From Pseudomonas sp. C1C7 (GTDB taxonomy: Bacteria; Pseudomonadota; Gammaproteobacteria; Pseudomonadales; Pseudomonadaceae), in assembly GCF_013359595.1 (NCBI RefSeq), contig NZ_JABFMP010000048.1, forward strand, positions 1 through 45,694: a stretch of 45,694 bases of DNA, given 5' to 3'. Every line of letters starts with the position of its first letter. Position 1 is the first letter of the stretch. Below the pieces are notes generated by a model, which did no database searches, was not told the origin of the DNA, and saw nothing but the letters and a program-made list of their open reading frames with translations. This document shows, in pieces, positions 23,228-31,579 of this stretch. The translations under genes and the position numbers were made by a program.

Positions 23228-24196
23228 TCAGCGGCGATTGAGGATCTGATCCATCACCCAATCCGTCTTCAACGCCTCTTGCGCCAACGCAGGATGCCGC
23301 GCCTCACCCCGAATATGCGCATTCATGCCCATCACGTGATGCCACTGAATGTGCTCATGATTGGCAATGCTCAGGCTGAGGTGTTCATCGGCGCATAACT
23401 CGACCGGATGTTCATCGAACACCGAAAACCTGATCCGCCCTTGGCTGCCGATCATCTCGACCCGATCCTCGCGACCATCGGCGACGAAGTTCCAGCCGCC
23501 CATCCCCAACGCCCCGCTGGCAAACCGCCAACTGGCGCTGACCGCGTCTTCGGCGGCATACAGGCCGGCCTGACGCGCGGTGAATCCGGCCACTTCGACG
23601 ATATCCCCCAGCAGATACTGGAACAGGTCGAAGCCGTGACTGGCCAGGTCCGCGAAATAACCGCCACCGGCAATCGCCGGATCGGTTCGCCAGTTGTCGC
23701 TACCGTCCAGATCCTTGGGCGACGGTGCCTTGGTCAGCGTCCAGCTCAGGTGCCGGACGTCGCCAATGCGCCCTTGCGCCAACCACTGCCGCACCTGCTG
23801 GAAGCGCGGCAACGAACGGCGGTAGTAGGAAACGAACAGGTGCAGTCCGGCATCGGCGAACGCCTGGTGCATCTCGCGGCTTTGCGCGCCGCTGAGCGAC
23901 ATCGGTTTCTCGACGCAGCAATGCTTGCCGGCGGCGGCAACCTTCAGGGCGTAGCCGTGATGACTGTCGGGGGGTGTGGCGATGTACACGGCGTCGACCT
24001 GCGGATCGTTGATCAGCGTGTCGACGTCGGTGCAGGTCCGGGCAATGCCGTGGCGCGCGGCGTAATCGCTGACCGCCTCCGGCCGTCGCCCCATCACCGC
24101 CACCAGCGCCGAGCCGGGTGCCTTGTAGAAGGCCGGCCCGCTCTTGCGCTCGGCGACGCTGCCGCAACCGATCATCCCCCAGCGCACGACATTCAT
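23228..24196 (-). CDS. Gfo/Idh/MocA-family NAD(P)-dependent oxidoreductase
   Basis: A 322-residue enzyme with an N-terminal Rossmann fold (WGMIGCGSVAERKSGPA, residues 5-21), the AVYIATPPDSHHGYALKVAAAGKHCCVEKP element with the conserved EKP Lys, and the C-terminal Gfo/Idh beta-sheet domain (GGGYFADLASHGFDLFQYLLG, with the catalytic-region Asp and His). These enzymes oxidise or reduce sugars, inositols and related hydroxy compounds. It starts inside the stop of the DyP peroxidase gene (ATGA overlap), so the two are co-translated. Substrate not predictable. The start at 24196 gives the classical short N-terminus. Confidence 0.88.
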   Translation of the reverse strand: MNVVRWGMIGCGSVAERKSGPAFYKAPGSALVAVMGRRPEAVSDYAARHGIARTCTDVDTLINDPQVDAVYIATPPDSHHGYALKVAAAGKHCCVEKPMSLSGAQSREMHQAFADAGLHLFVSYYRRSLPRFQQVRQWLAQGRIGDVRHLSWTLTKAPSPKDLDGSDNWRTDPAIAGGGYFADLASHGFDLFQYLLGDIVEVAGFTARQAGLYAAEDAVSASWRFASGALGMGGWNFVADGREDRVEMIGSQGRIRFSVFDEHPVELCADEHLSLSIANHEHIQWHHVMGMNAHIRGEARHPALAQEALKTDWVMDQILNRR

Positions 24197-25089
24197 GCGG
24201 CGGTCCCGATGCTCAGGGCGCGCAGGTCCAGTCGGCCATCCTTGAGCGGCGGGCACCAGTAGTAGCCGCCGGTGATCGGCCGGCTGATGCGGTACAGGCC
24301 GTCGGTGACGCCGTCTTCCAGACCGCTCATGCGGCGCAACTGGACTTCGAAGGCATCGAGGGAGAAGCCAAAGGCGAGGAACATCAGGCCAGCGCGATCG
24401 TCTTCGATCCACGGCATGGAACGGCGGACGACGAAGGCTTCAGGGGCGAAGCTTTCCTGGGCGGTGCGTTTGACGTGGGCGGAGATCGGCGCGTCGTCGA
24501 GCTCTTCGTTGTCGCTCAGGCGACGGCCCATGATGTCGTCGGTTTCGTGGGAAGGCATGGCGTGGAAGCGCTTGAGGTCATGCTGCCACTGCTGGATCGC
24601 GGCGAAGCTGCCACCGACCATGCCCTCGGCGCCGTTGCCGATCAGCGCCGCAGCGACAGCGGCTTCGTCCTGCGGGTTCTCGGTGCCGTCTTCGTAGCCG
24701 GTCAGGTCGTGGCCGTCGCGGTGGCGGAAGCCTTCGGTGACCTGGACCAGACGCAGGGCCGGCGCCAATGCAGCGGCAAAGGCGTTGCTGCGATTGAGCA
24801 ACTCGCCCCGATCAGTGCCGTGCAGCCAGCACCACAGGGCCAGTTGCGTCGAGGGGTTGTTCACGCCCACGCCGGTCATCGCCGGAAAGGTGCGCAGCCC
24901 TTCGATATTCGTGCCCAGGGCCTTGACCAGCGGTTCACCGAAGCCCACTACCGCCGACGCGCCATCCACCAGTTGCGTCAGTTTGTCGAGCGCGCCCGGC
25001 AGATCGGCGACCGAATCGAGGGCGAAGAACATATGACGGGCTTGAGGCGGAACGGGGGTGGCGAGAATGCCCGGCTGGTAGTGACTCAT
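24193..25089 (-). CDS. Dye-decolorising peroxidase (DyP-type, class B-like)
   Basis: A 298-residue haem peroxidase. The DyP signature GYEDGTENP is at 131-139 with the distal Asp134; the proximal haem His is probably His205 (SAHVKR), and VRRSMPW holds the distal-side Arg. No Tat signal is present, so the enzyme should be cytoplasmic or an encapsulin-type cargo; no encapsulin gene is next to it. The start at 25089 follows AAGGAG. DyPs oxidise bulky aromatic substrates with hydrogen peroxide. It leads a two-gene unit with the Gfo/Idh oxidoreductase. Confidence 0.9.
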   Translation of the reverse strand: MSHYQPGILATPVPPQARHMFFALDSVADLPGALDKLTQLVDGASAVVGFGEPLVKALGTNIEGLRTFPAMTGVGVNNPSTQLALWCWLHGTDRGELLNRSNAFAAALAPALRLVQVTEGFRHRDGHDLTGYEDGTENPQDEAAVAAALIGNGAEGMVGGSFAAIQQWQHDLKRFHAMPSHETDDIMGRRLSDNEELDDAPISAHVKRTAQESFAPEAFVVRRSMPWIEDDRAGLMFLAFGFSLDAFEVQLRRMSGLEDGVTDGLYRISRPITGGYYWCPPLKDGRLDLRALSIGTAA

Positions 25090-25240
25090 GTGAACTCCTT
25101 CAGAAAGAGCGCGAAGTTTAACTCCGGCATCGCCGCTTGTGTGCGGCGAGGTCAAAGATTGCGGTCTACGCTTGAGGCACAAGATCCAGACCCTCAGCCT
25201 CTCTATTCTGCCGGTTAGCCATCAAAAACACGTACCCAAA

Positions 25241-25342
25241 CTGCAGGAGCGAGCTTGCTCGCGATGGAGGCCCGGACGACGCGGGAAACCAGACAGCCCG
25301 CGTCATCGTTGACGACCATCGCGAGCAAGCTCGCTCCTGCAG
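25241..25342. repeat. REP palindrome (GAGCGAGCTTGCTCGCGATGG family)
   Basis: Perfect outer arms CTGCAGGAGCGAGCTTGCTC and GAGCAAGCTCGCTCCTGCAG around a core with GACGCGGG/CCCGCGTC. It lies between the divergent DyP and GapN-like genes. Related elements: 7348-7440 and 44928-45024. Confidence 0.88.
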
Positions 25343-25380
25343 GTGAGGTGTGTGGCAGACATTTCTTATGAGGTAGCGAC

Positions 25381-27006
25381 ATGAGCACAGCAGACTTCCT
25401 CGGCAACCTCTTCCCCGAGGCCGGCAGCATCCCGGAAAAATACCGCTTCGACGCGCAGATCGAGCAACGCGAATACCTGGTCGACGGCGTCCTGAAAACC
25501 TGGCCCGGCGCCCTCGCGACCGTACGCAGCCCGGTTTATTTGAGCAGCGCGGCGGGCGACGAACAGGTCATCCTCGGCAGCACACCGCTGCTGGACGCCG
25601 AGACCGCCCTCACCGCCCTCGACGCCGCCGTCCGCGCCTACGATCGTGGCCAGGGCCTGTGGCCGACCCTGCGCGTGGCCGAGCGCATCCAGCATGTCGA
25701 AACCTTCCTCAAACACATGCGCGAACAGCGCGAAGCCGTGGTGAAACTGCTGATGTGGGAAATCGGCAAGAACCTCAAGGATTCGGAAAAGGAATTCGAC
25801 CGCACCTGCGATTACATCGTCGACACCATCAACGCCCTGAAAGAACTCGACCGCCGCTCCAGCCGCTTCGAACTGGAACAGGACACACTCGGCCAGATCC
25901 GTCGCGTGCCGATGGGCGTGGCGCTGTGCATGGGGCCCTACAACTATCCGTTGAACGAAACCTTCACCACGTTGATTCCAGCGTTGATCATGGGCAACAC
26001 AGTGGTCTTCAAGCCGGCCAAGCTCGGCGTGCTGCTGATTCGCCCGCTGCTGGAGGCCTTTCGCGACAGCTTCCCGGCCGGGGTGATCAACGTGATCTAC
26101 GGCAGCGGCCGCGAGACCGTCAGCGCCCTGATGGCCAGCGGCAAGATCGACATCTTTGCCTTCATCGGCACCAACAAGGCCGCCAGCGACCTGAAGAAAC
26201 TGCACCCGCGCCCTCACCGCCTGCGGGCGGCATTGGGGCTGGATGCGAAGAACCCCGGCATCGTCCTGCCGGAAGTGGATCTGGACAACGCGGTCAGCGA
26301 AGCGCTCACCGGCTCCCTGTCGTTCAACGGCCAGCGTTGCACCGCGTTGAAAATCCTCTTCGTCCACGAAGACGTGGTCGACACCTTCATCGAGAAATTC
26401 AACGCCAAACTGGCCGCGCTCAAGCCCGGCATGCCTTGGGACAGTGGCGTGGCGCTGACGCCGCTGCCGGAAAAAGGCAAGGTCGATTATCTGCATGGAC
26501 TGGTGGCCGATGCCGTCGAGAAAGGCGCGAAAGTGGTCAACCCCAACGGTGGCGCGGCCCGGGCGTCGTTCTTCTACCCGGCGGTGCTGTACCCGGTGAC
26601 GCCGCAGATGCGGGTCTATCAGGAAGAACAATTCGGCCCGGTGGTGCCCATCGTGCCGTACCGCCACCTGGACACGGTGATCGATTACGTCCTCGAATCG
26701 GACTTCGGCCAGCAACTGAGCATCTTCGGCACCAACCCGGTGGCGGTCGGGCGCCTGGTCGACACCTTCGCCAATCAGGTCGGCCGGATCAACCTCAACG
26801 CCCAATGCCAGCGCGGCCCGGACACCTACCCGTTCAACGGCCGCAAGAATTCCGCCGAGGGCACCCTGTCGGTACATGACGCGCTGAGGGTGTTTTCGAT
26901 CCGGACCCTGGTCGCCACCAAATTCCAGGAGACCAACAAGGACCTGATCAGCGAGATCATCAGTGGCCGCAGTTCGAGCTTTTTGACCACCGACTACATT
27001 TTCTGA
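25381..27006 (+). CDS. GapN-like NADP-dependent aldehyde dehydrogenase
   Basis: A 541-residue member of the aldehyde dehydrogenase superfamily, in the branch annotated as non-phosphorylating, NADP-dependent glyceraldehyde-3-phosphate dehydrogenase. The cofactor-binding region has MGPYNYPLNET and KPAK, and the catalytic Cys is Cys320 in GQRCTA. The motif that is usually ELGGKNP reads GLDAKNP (286-292), so the usual general-base Glu is replaced by Gly; the longer size (typical ALDH about 490) and this change may be subfamily traits. It would oxidise glyceraldehyde-3-phosphate, or another aldehyde, to the acid while making NADPH. GAGGT precedes the ATG. The FUSC gene follows after 10 bases. Confidence 0.83.
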   Translation: MSTADFLGNLFPEAGSIPEKYRFDAQIEQREYLVDGVLKTWPGALATVRSPVYLSSAAGDEQVILGSTPLLDAETALTALDAAVRAYDRGQGLWPTLRVAERIQHVETFLKHMREQREAVVKLLMWEIGKNLKDSEKEFDRTCDYIVDTINALKELDRRSSRFELEQDTLGQIRRVPMGVALCMGPYNYPLNETFTTLIPALIMGNTVVFKPAKLGVLLIRPLLEAFRDSFPAGVINVIYGSGRETVSALMASGKIDIFAFIGTNKAASDLKKLHPRPHRLRAALGLDAKNPGIVLPEVDLDNAVSEALTGSLSFNGQRCTALKILFVHEDVVDTFIEKFNAKLAALKPGMPWDSGVALTPLPEKGKVDYLHGLVADAVEKGAKVVNPNGGAARASFFYPAVLYPVTPQMRVYQEEQFGPVVPIVPYRHLDTVIDYVLESDFGQQLSIFGTNPVAVGRLVDTFANQVGRINLNAQCQRGPDTYPFNGRKNSAEGTLSVHDALRVFSIRTLVATKFQETNKDLISEIISGRSSSFLTTDYIF

Positions 27007-27016
27007 GGAGGCGAAT

Positions 27017-28093
27017 CTGAGCAGGTCCCTGGAGCATCGACTGCCACCACTGCTGCGCCGGCTGCTGCGTCCGCTGCTGGACCCGTACCGGCGTTATCGC
27101 CATGCCAAGGTCATCCACGCAGTCCGTGTGTCGCTGGGGTTGCTGGCATCGATCCTGCTGACCACCGGCATTCATCTGCCCCATGGCGAATGGGCTTCGG
27201 TGACGATGCTGGTGGTGATCGGCGGTTTGCAGCACCACGGCAACATCGGCAAGAAGGCCGCGGAACGGGCCATCGGCACCCTGGTCGGTGCGGCGATCGG
27301 TCTGTTGCTGGTGCTGCAACAGGCCTGGCTCGGCATGCCCTGGCTGACCTATTTCGTGATGGCGGTGATTTGCGGATTTTTCTCCTATCACGCCATCGGC
27401 AAGGGCGGATACACCGCACTGCTGGCGGGCATTACCGTCTTCATCGTCGCCGGTCATGGCGACAACCCGATCTCCGACGGTTTGTGGCGCGGGGTCGATA
27501 TCCTGATCGGCATTGCGCTGGCCCTGGCATTTTCCTTCGCATTGCCGCTCTACGCCGTCTACTCCTGGCGCTACAACCTGGCCGACGCCCTGCGGGACTG
27601 CGCGAAAATCTACGGACGGATTATCGACGGCCAGCCCGTCACCGCCGACGAACACCTCAAACTCGTGGGCCGCCTGAACGCGGTGATGGTGCAACTGCGC
27701 TCGCTGATGCCATCGGTGTCCAAGGAAGTGAAGATTTCCATGACCGAACTCGACGCCATCCAGCGGCACTTGCGCATGTGTGTCAGTACGCTGGAGATTC
27801 TGGGCAATACGCGTCCGGATGGCGGGGATGCTGATGCGATGCTTCAGCTGCAATCCGAGTTCAAGGCCGAGCATCGGCTGATTCGGGTGCAACTGATTGG
27901 CATGGCCCGGGCGCTCAAGACCGGTGAATACCTGCGCCTCGAGCGGTCCGTGCCGGTGCCGTCGGACTCCCTTCAGGACACGCCAATCCATAGTTCTCTG
28001 GACGGTTACCGACTGTTGATTCGCCAGTTGGCGGCCAACATCGGCGAGATGCGCCAGCGCCTGGCCAGGACCGCGCCGCAGTGGAGCATCTAG
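27017..28093 (+). CDS. FUSC-family membrane protein (aromatic acid exporter-like), CTG start
   Basis: The protein has several N-terminal membrane helices (VSLGLLASILLTTGIHL, the WLTYFVMAVICGFFSYHAI region and others to about residue 175) and a cytoplasmic helical second half, as in FUSC/YccS/AaeB-like proteins. Conserved HGEWASVTMLVVIGG is present. In frame there is no ATG, GTG or TTG between a stop at 26984 and GTG 27128, yet the conserved PYRRYRHAKVIHAVRV lies upstream of that GTG. A CTG at 27017 is spaced 6 bases from a strong GAGGAG, so I start there (358 residues). Its stop overlaps that of the convergent EamA gene. Probably co-transcribed with the GapN-like gene. Confidence 0.78.
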   Translation: MSRSLEHRLPPLLRRLLRPLLDPYRRYRHAKVIHAVRVSLGLLASILLTTGIHLPHGEWASVTMLVVIGGLQHHGNIGKKAAERAIGTLVGAAIGLLLVLQQAWLGMPWLTYFVMAVICGFFSYHAIGKGGYTALLAGITVFIVAGHGDNPISDGLWRGVDILIGIALALAFSFALPLYAVYSWRYNLADALRDCAKIYGRIIDGQPVTADEHLKLVGRLNAVMVQLRSLMPSVSKEVKISMTELDAIQRHLRMCVSTLEILGNTRPDGGDADAMLQLQSEFKAEHRLIRVQLIGMARALKTGEYLRLERSVPVPSDSLQDTPIHSSLDGYRLLIRQLAANIGEMRQRLARTAPQWSI

Positions 28094-28986
28094 GCGTTGG
28101 TTACCGCCTTGCGAAACTTCAGGCTCCAGCCCTGCTGCATCCCGGCAGCGGCCAGCAAGATGGCGACCACGCCGATCCATTGCAACGGTTCCAGACGGTG
28201 ACCGAAGGCAAACCAGTCGACGAAGATCGCTGCGATCGGGTAGATGAACGACAGCGCGCCGGTCAATGCGGTCGGCAGTTTCTGGATGGCACCGTACAGC
28301 AGCACGTACATCACGCCGGTGTGCACGATCCCCAGGGTCACCAGACTGGCCCAGGCACTCGGCGCCTGTGGCAGCGCGGAAAAGTGCGCGAAGGGTGCGA
28401 GTAACAGCACGCCGGTGCTGACCTGAATCAGTGCGATCAGATGCGGCGGCGTACCGGTCAGGCGCTTGATGATCAGCGCGGCAATCGCGTAAAGGAACGC
28501 GGCGCCCAGCGCCAGCACGATGCCAATCAGGTATTCATTGCCACTCTCGCCCTGCCCGCCATGGGCGCTGACGATTGCCAGCATGCCGAGGAACGAAACG
28601 CCCAGCCAGGAGAGTTTCTGCACGGTGATTTTCTCGTTGAGAAACACTGCGGCCAGCCCCACCAGCATGAACGGCTGAACGTTGTAGACCGCCGTGCCGA
28701 TGGCAATGGAAGCCCGGGAGTAGGAGGCGAACAGCAGCACCCAGTTGCCGACAATCGCCACGCCGCTGAGCACGGCCAGCAGGAAGGTGGTGCGGGTCAG
28801 GATCCCCGGACGCAGGAAGCCGAATGCCGCGCAAATCAGCAACAACGTGCCCGCGCCGAACAGGCAGCGCCAGAACACCACATCCAGAACCGGTTGCCCG
28901 GACACCAGCACAAACCAGCCGATGGTGCCGGAGATCAGCATGGCGGCGGTCATTTCCAACGAGCCACGGCGTATTGTCTTGTCCAT
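28090..28986 (-). CDS. EamA/DMT-family transporter
   Basis: A 298-residue protein with ten predicted helices in two EamA repeats (residues about 12-140 and 155-290). Typical elements are PVLDVVFWRCLFGAG, VYNVQPFMLVGLAAVFLNEK and ALSFIYPIAAIFVDWFAFG. Members export amino acids, purines and other metabolites. It is divergent from an Lrp-type regulator, the arrangement usual for amino-acid exporters. Its TAG shares the palindromic CTAG with the stop of the FUSC gene. Confidence 0.88.
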   Translation of the reverse strand: MDKTIRRGSLEMTAAMLISGTIGWFVLVSGQPVLDVVFWRCLFGAGTLLLICAAFGFLRPGILTRTTFLLAVLSGVAIVGNWVLLFASYSRASIAIGTAVYNVQPFMLVGLAAVFLNEKITVQKLSWLGVSFLGMLAIVSAHGGQGESGNEYLIGIVLALGAAFLYAIAALIIKRLTGTPPHLIALIQVSTGVLLLAPFAHFSALPQAPSAWASLVTLGIVHTGVMYVLLYGAIQKLPTALTGALSFIYPIAAIFVDWFAFGHRLEPLQWIGVVAILLAAAGMQQGWSLKFRKAVTNA

Positions 28987-29122
28987 CTTCAGACTCCTCT
29001 GTTGATGGGCAAAGTATGACAAGCCGTGCAGGCGCTTCTCCAGCGCAAAAATCAGGCTAAACTCGGCATCTGCCTTTTTTATCAAGGCGATTTTCGGAAA
29101 CTGCCTAATCGAGGATTTCATC

Positions 29123-29560
29123 ATGACCGACGATATCGACCAGGTGCTGATCAGCGCCTTGATGGAAGACTCGCGACGCTCGCTCAAGGCCCTGGCGCAG
29201 ATCAGCGGATTGTCCTCGCCCAGCGTCGCCGAGCGTCTGCGCCGCCTGGAAGAACGCGGCGTGCTCAAGGGCTACACCGTTGAAATCGACCCGAAGTGCT
29301 TCGGCTACCAGCTTCAGGCCATCGTGCGGGTTCGTCCGCTGCCAGGCCAGCTGCATGAAGTGGAGCGGCAGATCATGTCCATTCCCGAGTTCACCGAGTG
29401 CGACAAGGTCACCGGCGAAGACTGCTTCATCGCGCGCCTGCACGTACGCTCGATGGAGCAGCTGGACACCCTGCTCGATCGCCTCAACACGCTCGCGGAA
29501 ACCAACACGGCAATCGTCAAGAAAACCCCGGTCAAACGCCGCTTGCCCCCAATGGCGTGA
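29123..29560 (+). CDS. Lrp/AsnC-family transcriptional regulator
   Basis: A 145-residue regulator with an N-terminal helix-turn-helix (DIDQVLISALMEDSRRSLKA, LSSPSVAERLRRLEERGVLKG) and a C-terminal RAM ligand-binding domain (from about residue 65; EFTECDKVTGEDCFIARLHV). It probably senses an amino acid and controls the divergent EamA exporter. GAGG lies 8 bases before the ATG. A bidirectional terminator follows 24 bases after the stop. Confidence 0.9.
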   Translation: MTDDIDQVLISALMEDSRRSLKALAQISGLSSPSVAERLRRLEERGVLKGYTVEIDPKCFGYQLQAIVRVRPLPGQLHEVERQIMSIPEFTECDKVTGEDCFIARLHVRSMEQLDTLLDRLNTLAETNTAIVKKTPVKRRLPPMA

Positions 29561-29584
29561 GCCTTCGCTCGAATCGCAGCCAAT

Positions 29585-29609
29585 AAAAAACCCGCCGAAG
29601 CGGGTTTTT
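29585..29609. terminator. Bidirectional intrinsic terminator
   Basis: Stem CCCGC-CGAA-GCGGG flanked by six A on the left and five T on the right; it can end both the Lrp transcript and the convergent yccA-like transcript. Confidence 0.9.
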
Positions 29610-29626
29610 CATTTCAAGGCCGATGA

Positions 29627-30298
29627 TCAGTCATCGCGACCCATGATGCCGAACAGCTGCAGCAGGCTGACGAACAGGTTGTAGATCGATACATACAGGC
29701 TGATGGTCGCCATGATGTAGTTACGCTCGCCGCCATGGATGATGGCGCTGGTCTGGAACAGAATGCAGACCGAGGAGAACAGCACGAAACCTGCGCTGAT
29801 CGCCAGTTGCAGACCGCTGATCTGGAAGAAGAAGCTGGCCAGCGTTGCACCCAGCAGGACGAAGAAACCCGCGGTGATGAAACCGCCGAGGAAGCTCATG
29901 TCCTTGCGGGTGATCAGCACATATGCCGACAGACCACCGAACACCAGTGCCGTCATCGCGAACGCCGAGCTGACGACTTCAGCGCCGCCCTGCATGCCCA
30001 GGTAACGGTTGAGGATCGGGCCGAGCAGGAAACCCATGAAACCGGTCAGGGCAAATGCCGACACCAGGCCCCAGGCCGAATCACGGAGTTTGTTGGTGAG
30101 GAAGAAAAGACCGTAGAAGCCGATCAGCACCACGAAGATGTTGGGGTAGCCAACACGCATCTGCTGGGCCACGTAGGCGGTGATACCGCTGAAAGCCAGC
30201 GTAAGGGCGAGCAAGCCGTATGTGTTGCGCAGGACGCGGCTAACCTCTAGCTGCTCAGCCTGCAAGCTGTTATTAACTGCGTAATCCTGTTCGCGCAT
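29627..30298 (-). CDS. yccA: Bax inhibitor-1/YccA family membrane protein
   Basis: A 223-residue inner-membrane protein with seven predicted helices and the family pattern of UPF0005/BI-1 (VLRNTYGLLALTLAFSGITAY, FALTGFMGFLLGPILNRYL, ATISLYVSIYNLFVSLLQLFG). E. coli YccA is a substrate and modulator of the FtsH protease; the Pseudomonas protein is assumed similar. AGGAGTGTCGCC precedes the ATG. It is divergent from the tRNA-Ser gene. Confidence 0.9.
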   Translation of the reverse strand: MREQDYAVNNSLQAEQLEVSRVLRNTYGLLALTLAFSGITAYVAQQMRVGYPNIFVVLIGFYGLFFLTNKLRDSAWGLVSAFALTGFMGFLLGPILNRYLGMQGGAEVVSSAFAMTALVFGGLSAYVLITRKDMSFLGGFITAGFFVLLGATLASFFFQISGLQLAISAGFVLFSSVCILFQTSAIIHGGERNYIMATISLYVSIYNLFVSLLQLFGIMGRDD

Positions 30299-30375
30299 GG
30301 CGACACTCCTGTTGGTTTGTAACGTTCAGACGCAAAGATCATAACAGACGCTCTGTAACAAGCTATGCAGAGAGT

Positions 30376-30403
30376 TTGACAGTGTGTTTCATTCAGGTAT
30401 TAT
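30376..30403 (+). promoter_or_regulatory. Sigma-70 promoter of tRNA-Ser
   Basis: TTGACA (30376-30381), 16-base spacer and TATTAT (30398-30403), followed by a GC-rich discriminator (GGCGCCC) typical of stringently controlled stable RNA promoters. The tRNA begins 19 bases downstream of the -10 box. Confidence 0.8.
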
Positions 30404-30421
30404 GGCGCCCGCAACAGAAAC

Positions 30422-30509
30422 GGAGGTGTGGCCGAGTGGTTTAAGGCAACGGTCTTGAAAACCGTCGACTGTAACAGGTCCATGAGTTCGAATCCCATCG
30501 CCTCCGCCA
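30422..30509 (+). tRNA. tRNA-Ser (anticodon TGA)
   Basis: An 88-base class II tRNA. The acceptor stem GGAGGTG pairs with CGCCTCC and is followed by G73 and an encoded CCA. The anticodon loop CTTGAAA contains TGA (30456-30458). A long variable arm (around GACTGTAACAGGTC) marks serine tRNAs, and the T-loop is GTTCGAATC. It reads UCN codons, mainly UCA. Confidence 0.97.
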
Positions 30510-30517
30510 TATTTGAT

Positions 30518-30554
30518 ACGACAAAGCCCTGATTATTCAGGGCTTTGTCGTTTC
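30518..30554 (+). terminator. Intrinsic terminator after tRNA-Ser
   Basis: Perfect 15-base stem ACGACAAAGCCCTGA/TCAGGGCTTTGTCGT with a 4-base loop, followed by TT. It starts 9 bases after the CCA end. It may also serve the convergent CBS gene. Confidence 0.88.
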
Positions 30555-30579
30555 TGGCATCCGCAACACACTCAGCCAC

Positions 30580-31020
30580 TCAATGCCCGCGAATGTAGTG
30601 TTCCAACTGCCGGATCAGATCGGCCTGCTCAACGATCGCCTCCTTCACCAGATCACCGATCGACAGGAGACCAATGAGTTGATCACCTTCCACCACCGGT
30701 AAATGGCGTAGATGCCTGTCAGTCATGACCTCCATGCAACGCTCAATGCTCTGCTGACTCTCTGCCGTCACGACGGGCGCGCTCATGATGGTCCTGACCG
30801 GCGTGCCGACTGAGGATCGTCCCTGTAGTACCACCTTGCGCGCATAGTCGCGCTCACTGATCACGCCAACCACCTGCCCCTCCTCTATCACGGGCAATGC
30901 ACCCACATTCTTTTCAGCCATCATCCTTAGCGCTTCATACACCATCTGATCTGGCGCGATGCTATGTACCTGCTGGTTTTGCGTGACCTTCAGTTTCAGC
31001 AATTGTGCGGCTGTTTTCAT
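30580..31020 (-). CDS. CBS-domain pair protein
   Basis: A 146-residue cytoplasmic protein made of two CBS motifs (about residues 10-68 and 78-133). Each shows the ligand-binding pattern (VGALPVIEEGQVVGVISERDYARKV... and LRHLPVVEGDQLIGLLSIGDLVKE), ending SxRD and SIGD. CBS pairs bind AMP, ATP or NADH and act as energy sensors; small stand-alone proteins like this are common in proteobacteria. The start at 31020 is preceded by GGAG. Confidence 0.9.
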   Translation of the reverse strand: MKTAAQLLKLKVTQNQQVHSIAPDQMVYEALRMMAEKNVGALPVIEEGQVVGVISERDYARKVVLQGRSSVGTPVRTIMSAPVVTAESQQSIERCMEVMTDRHLRHLPVVEGDQLIGLLSIGDLVKEAIVEQADLIRQLEHYIRGH

Positions 31021-31054
31021 GGGCGGCTCCGATGCTAATGGCGGATAAAAACGC

Positions 31055-31089
31055 AAAAAAAAACGCCTGAAACCTTTAGGTTTCAGGCG
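31055..31089 (-). terminator. Intrinsic terminator for an unassigned minus-strand transcript
   Basis: Perfect 11-base stem CGCCTGAAACC/GGTTTCAGGCG with a 4-base loop and nine A on the plus strand, giving a U-tract on minus-strand RNA. It therefore ends a transcript coming from the right (31090-31580), where no certain gene is visible. Confidence 0.8.
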
Positions 31090-31259
31090 CCTTTGCCTGT
31101 TGTTCGGTGGTGTTGCAGCCAGAGTCCTCCGCCTGAGATATCCATGCGATTCATGGCCTGTTCGGCCCGTCGATCAACGTTGACCGATGCGGTGTCCAGA
31201 GCAACATCTGGCTGGATCTGATGCGTGTCTTGCAGCCTTTGTGCCAGCGGACTTTTCAT
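31083..31259 (-). CDS. Possible 58-residue hypothetical protein
   Basis: A weak candidate. It begins MKSPLAQRLQDTHQIQPDVA, is polar throughout, and its TGA lies within the stem of the minus-strand terminator, which is the main argument for a transcript. The ribosome binding site is poor (CAGG directly at the ATG). The rest of the gap up to 31579 contains no convincing gene or strong palindrome on either strand. It could instead be an untranslated RNA or decayed coding sequence. Confidence 0.25.
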   Translation of the reverse strand: MKSPLAQRLQDTHQIQPDVALDTASVNVDRRAEQAMNRMDISGGGLWLQHHRTTGKGA

Positions 31260-31579
31260 CCTGTGCGGGCATTCGAACTTCACGCACGCCAACTGCGGTC
31301 CAATTGAATTCAAGCGGAGGCAGACAAGTCGAGCAGATCGATGAGCTTTGAGCTGATGGAGGCATAAGCTCATCAGGATGCTTGCGAGTGGTGCACGTTG
31401 ATAAGCGCAGAGCATTACAACAGTGCATGTCCGGATTACTCGATCGCTTGGCAATTCCCTGATCGAAGATCTTGTCGGGTCTGACGCTGCAAAAAAACCG
31501 AAATCGCCAGCCCGCTTCCAGCGAACCCCTCCCCGCCAAGCTGGTCTTCTGCTGTACCAGCTCTCGGGAACTCGACGTC

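Noticed and set aside
25366..26877. 503-codon minus frame opposite the GapN-like gene
   Set aside because: Shadow; the plus frame contains the ALDH catalytic region.
30518..30554. Attachment-site duplication at the 3' end of tRNA-Ser
   Set aside because: The sequence after the tRNA is a simple terminator hairpin; no repeated tRNA 3' end or integrase is present in the window.
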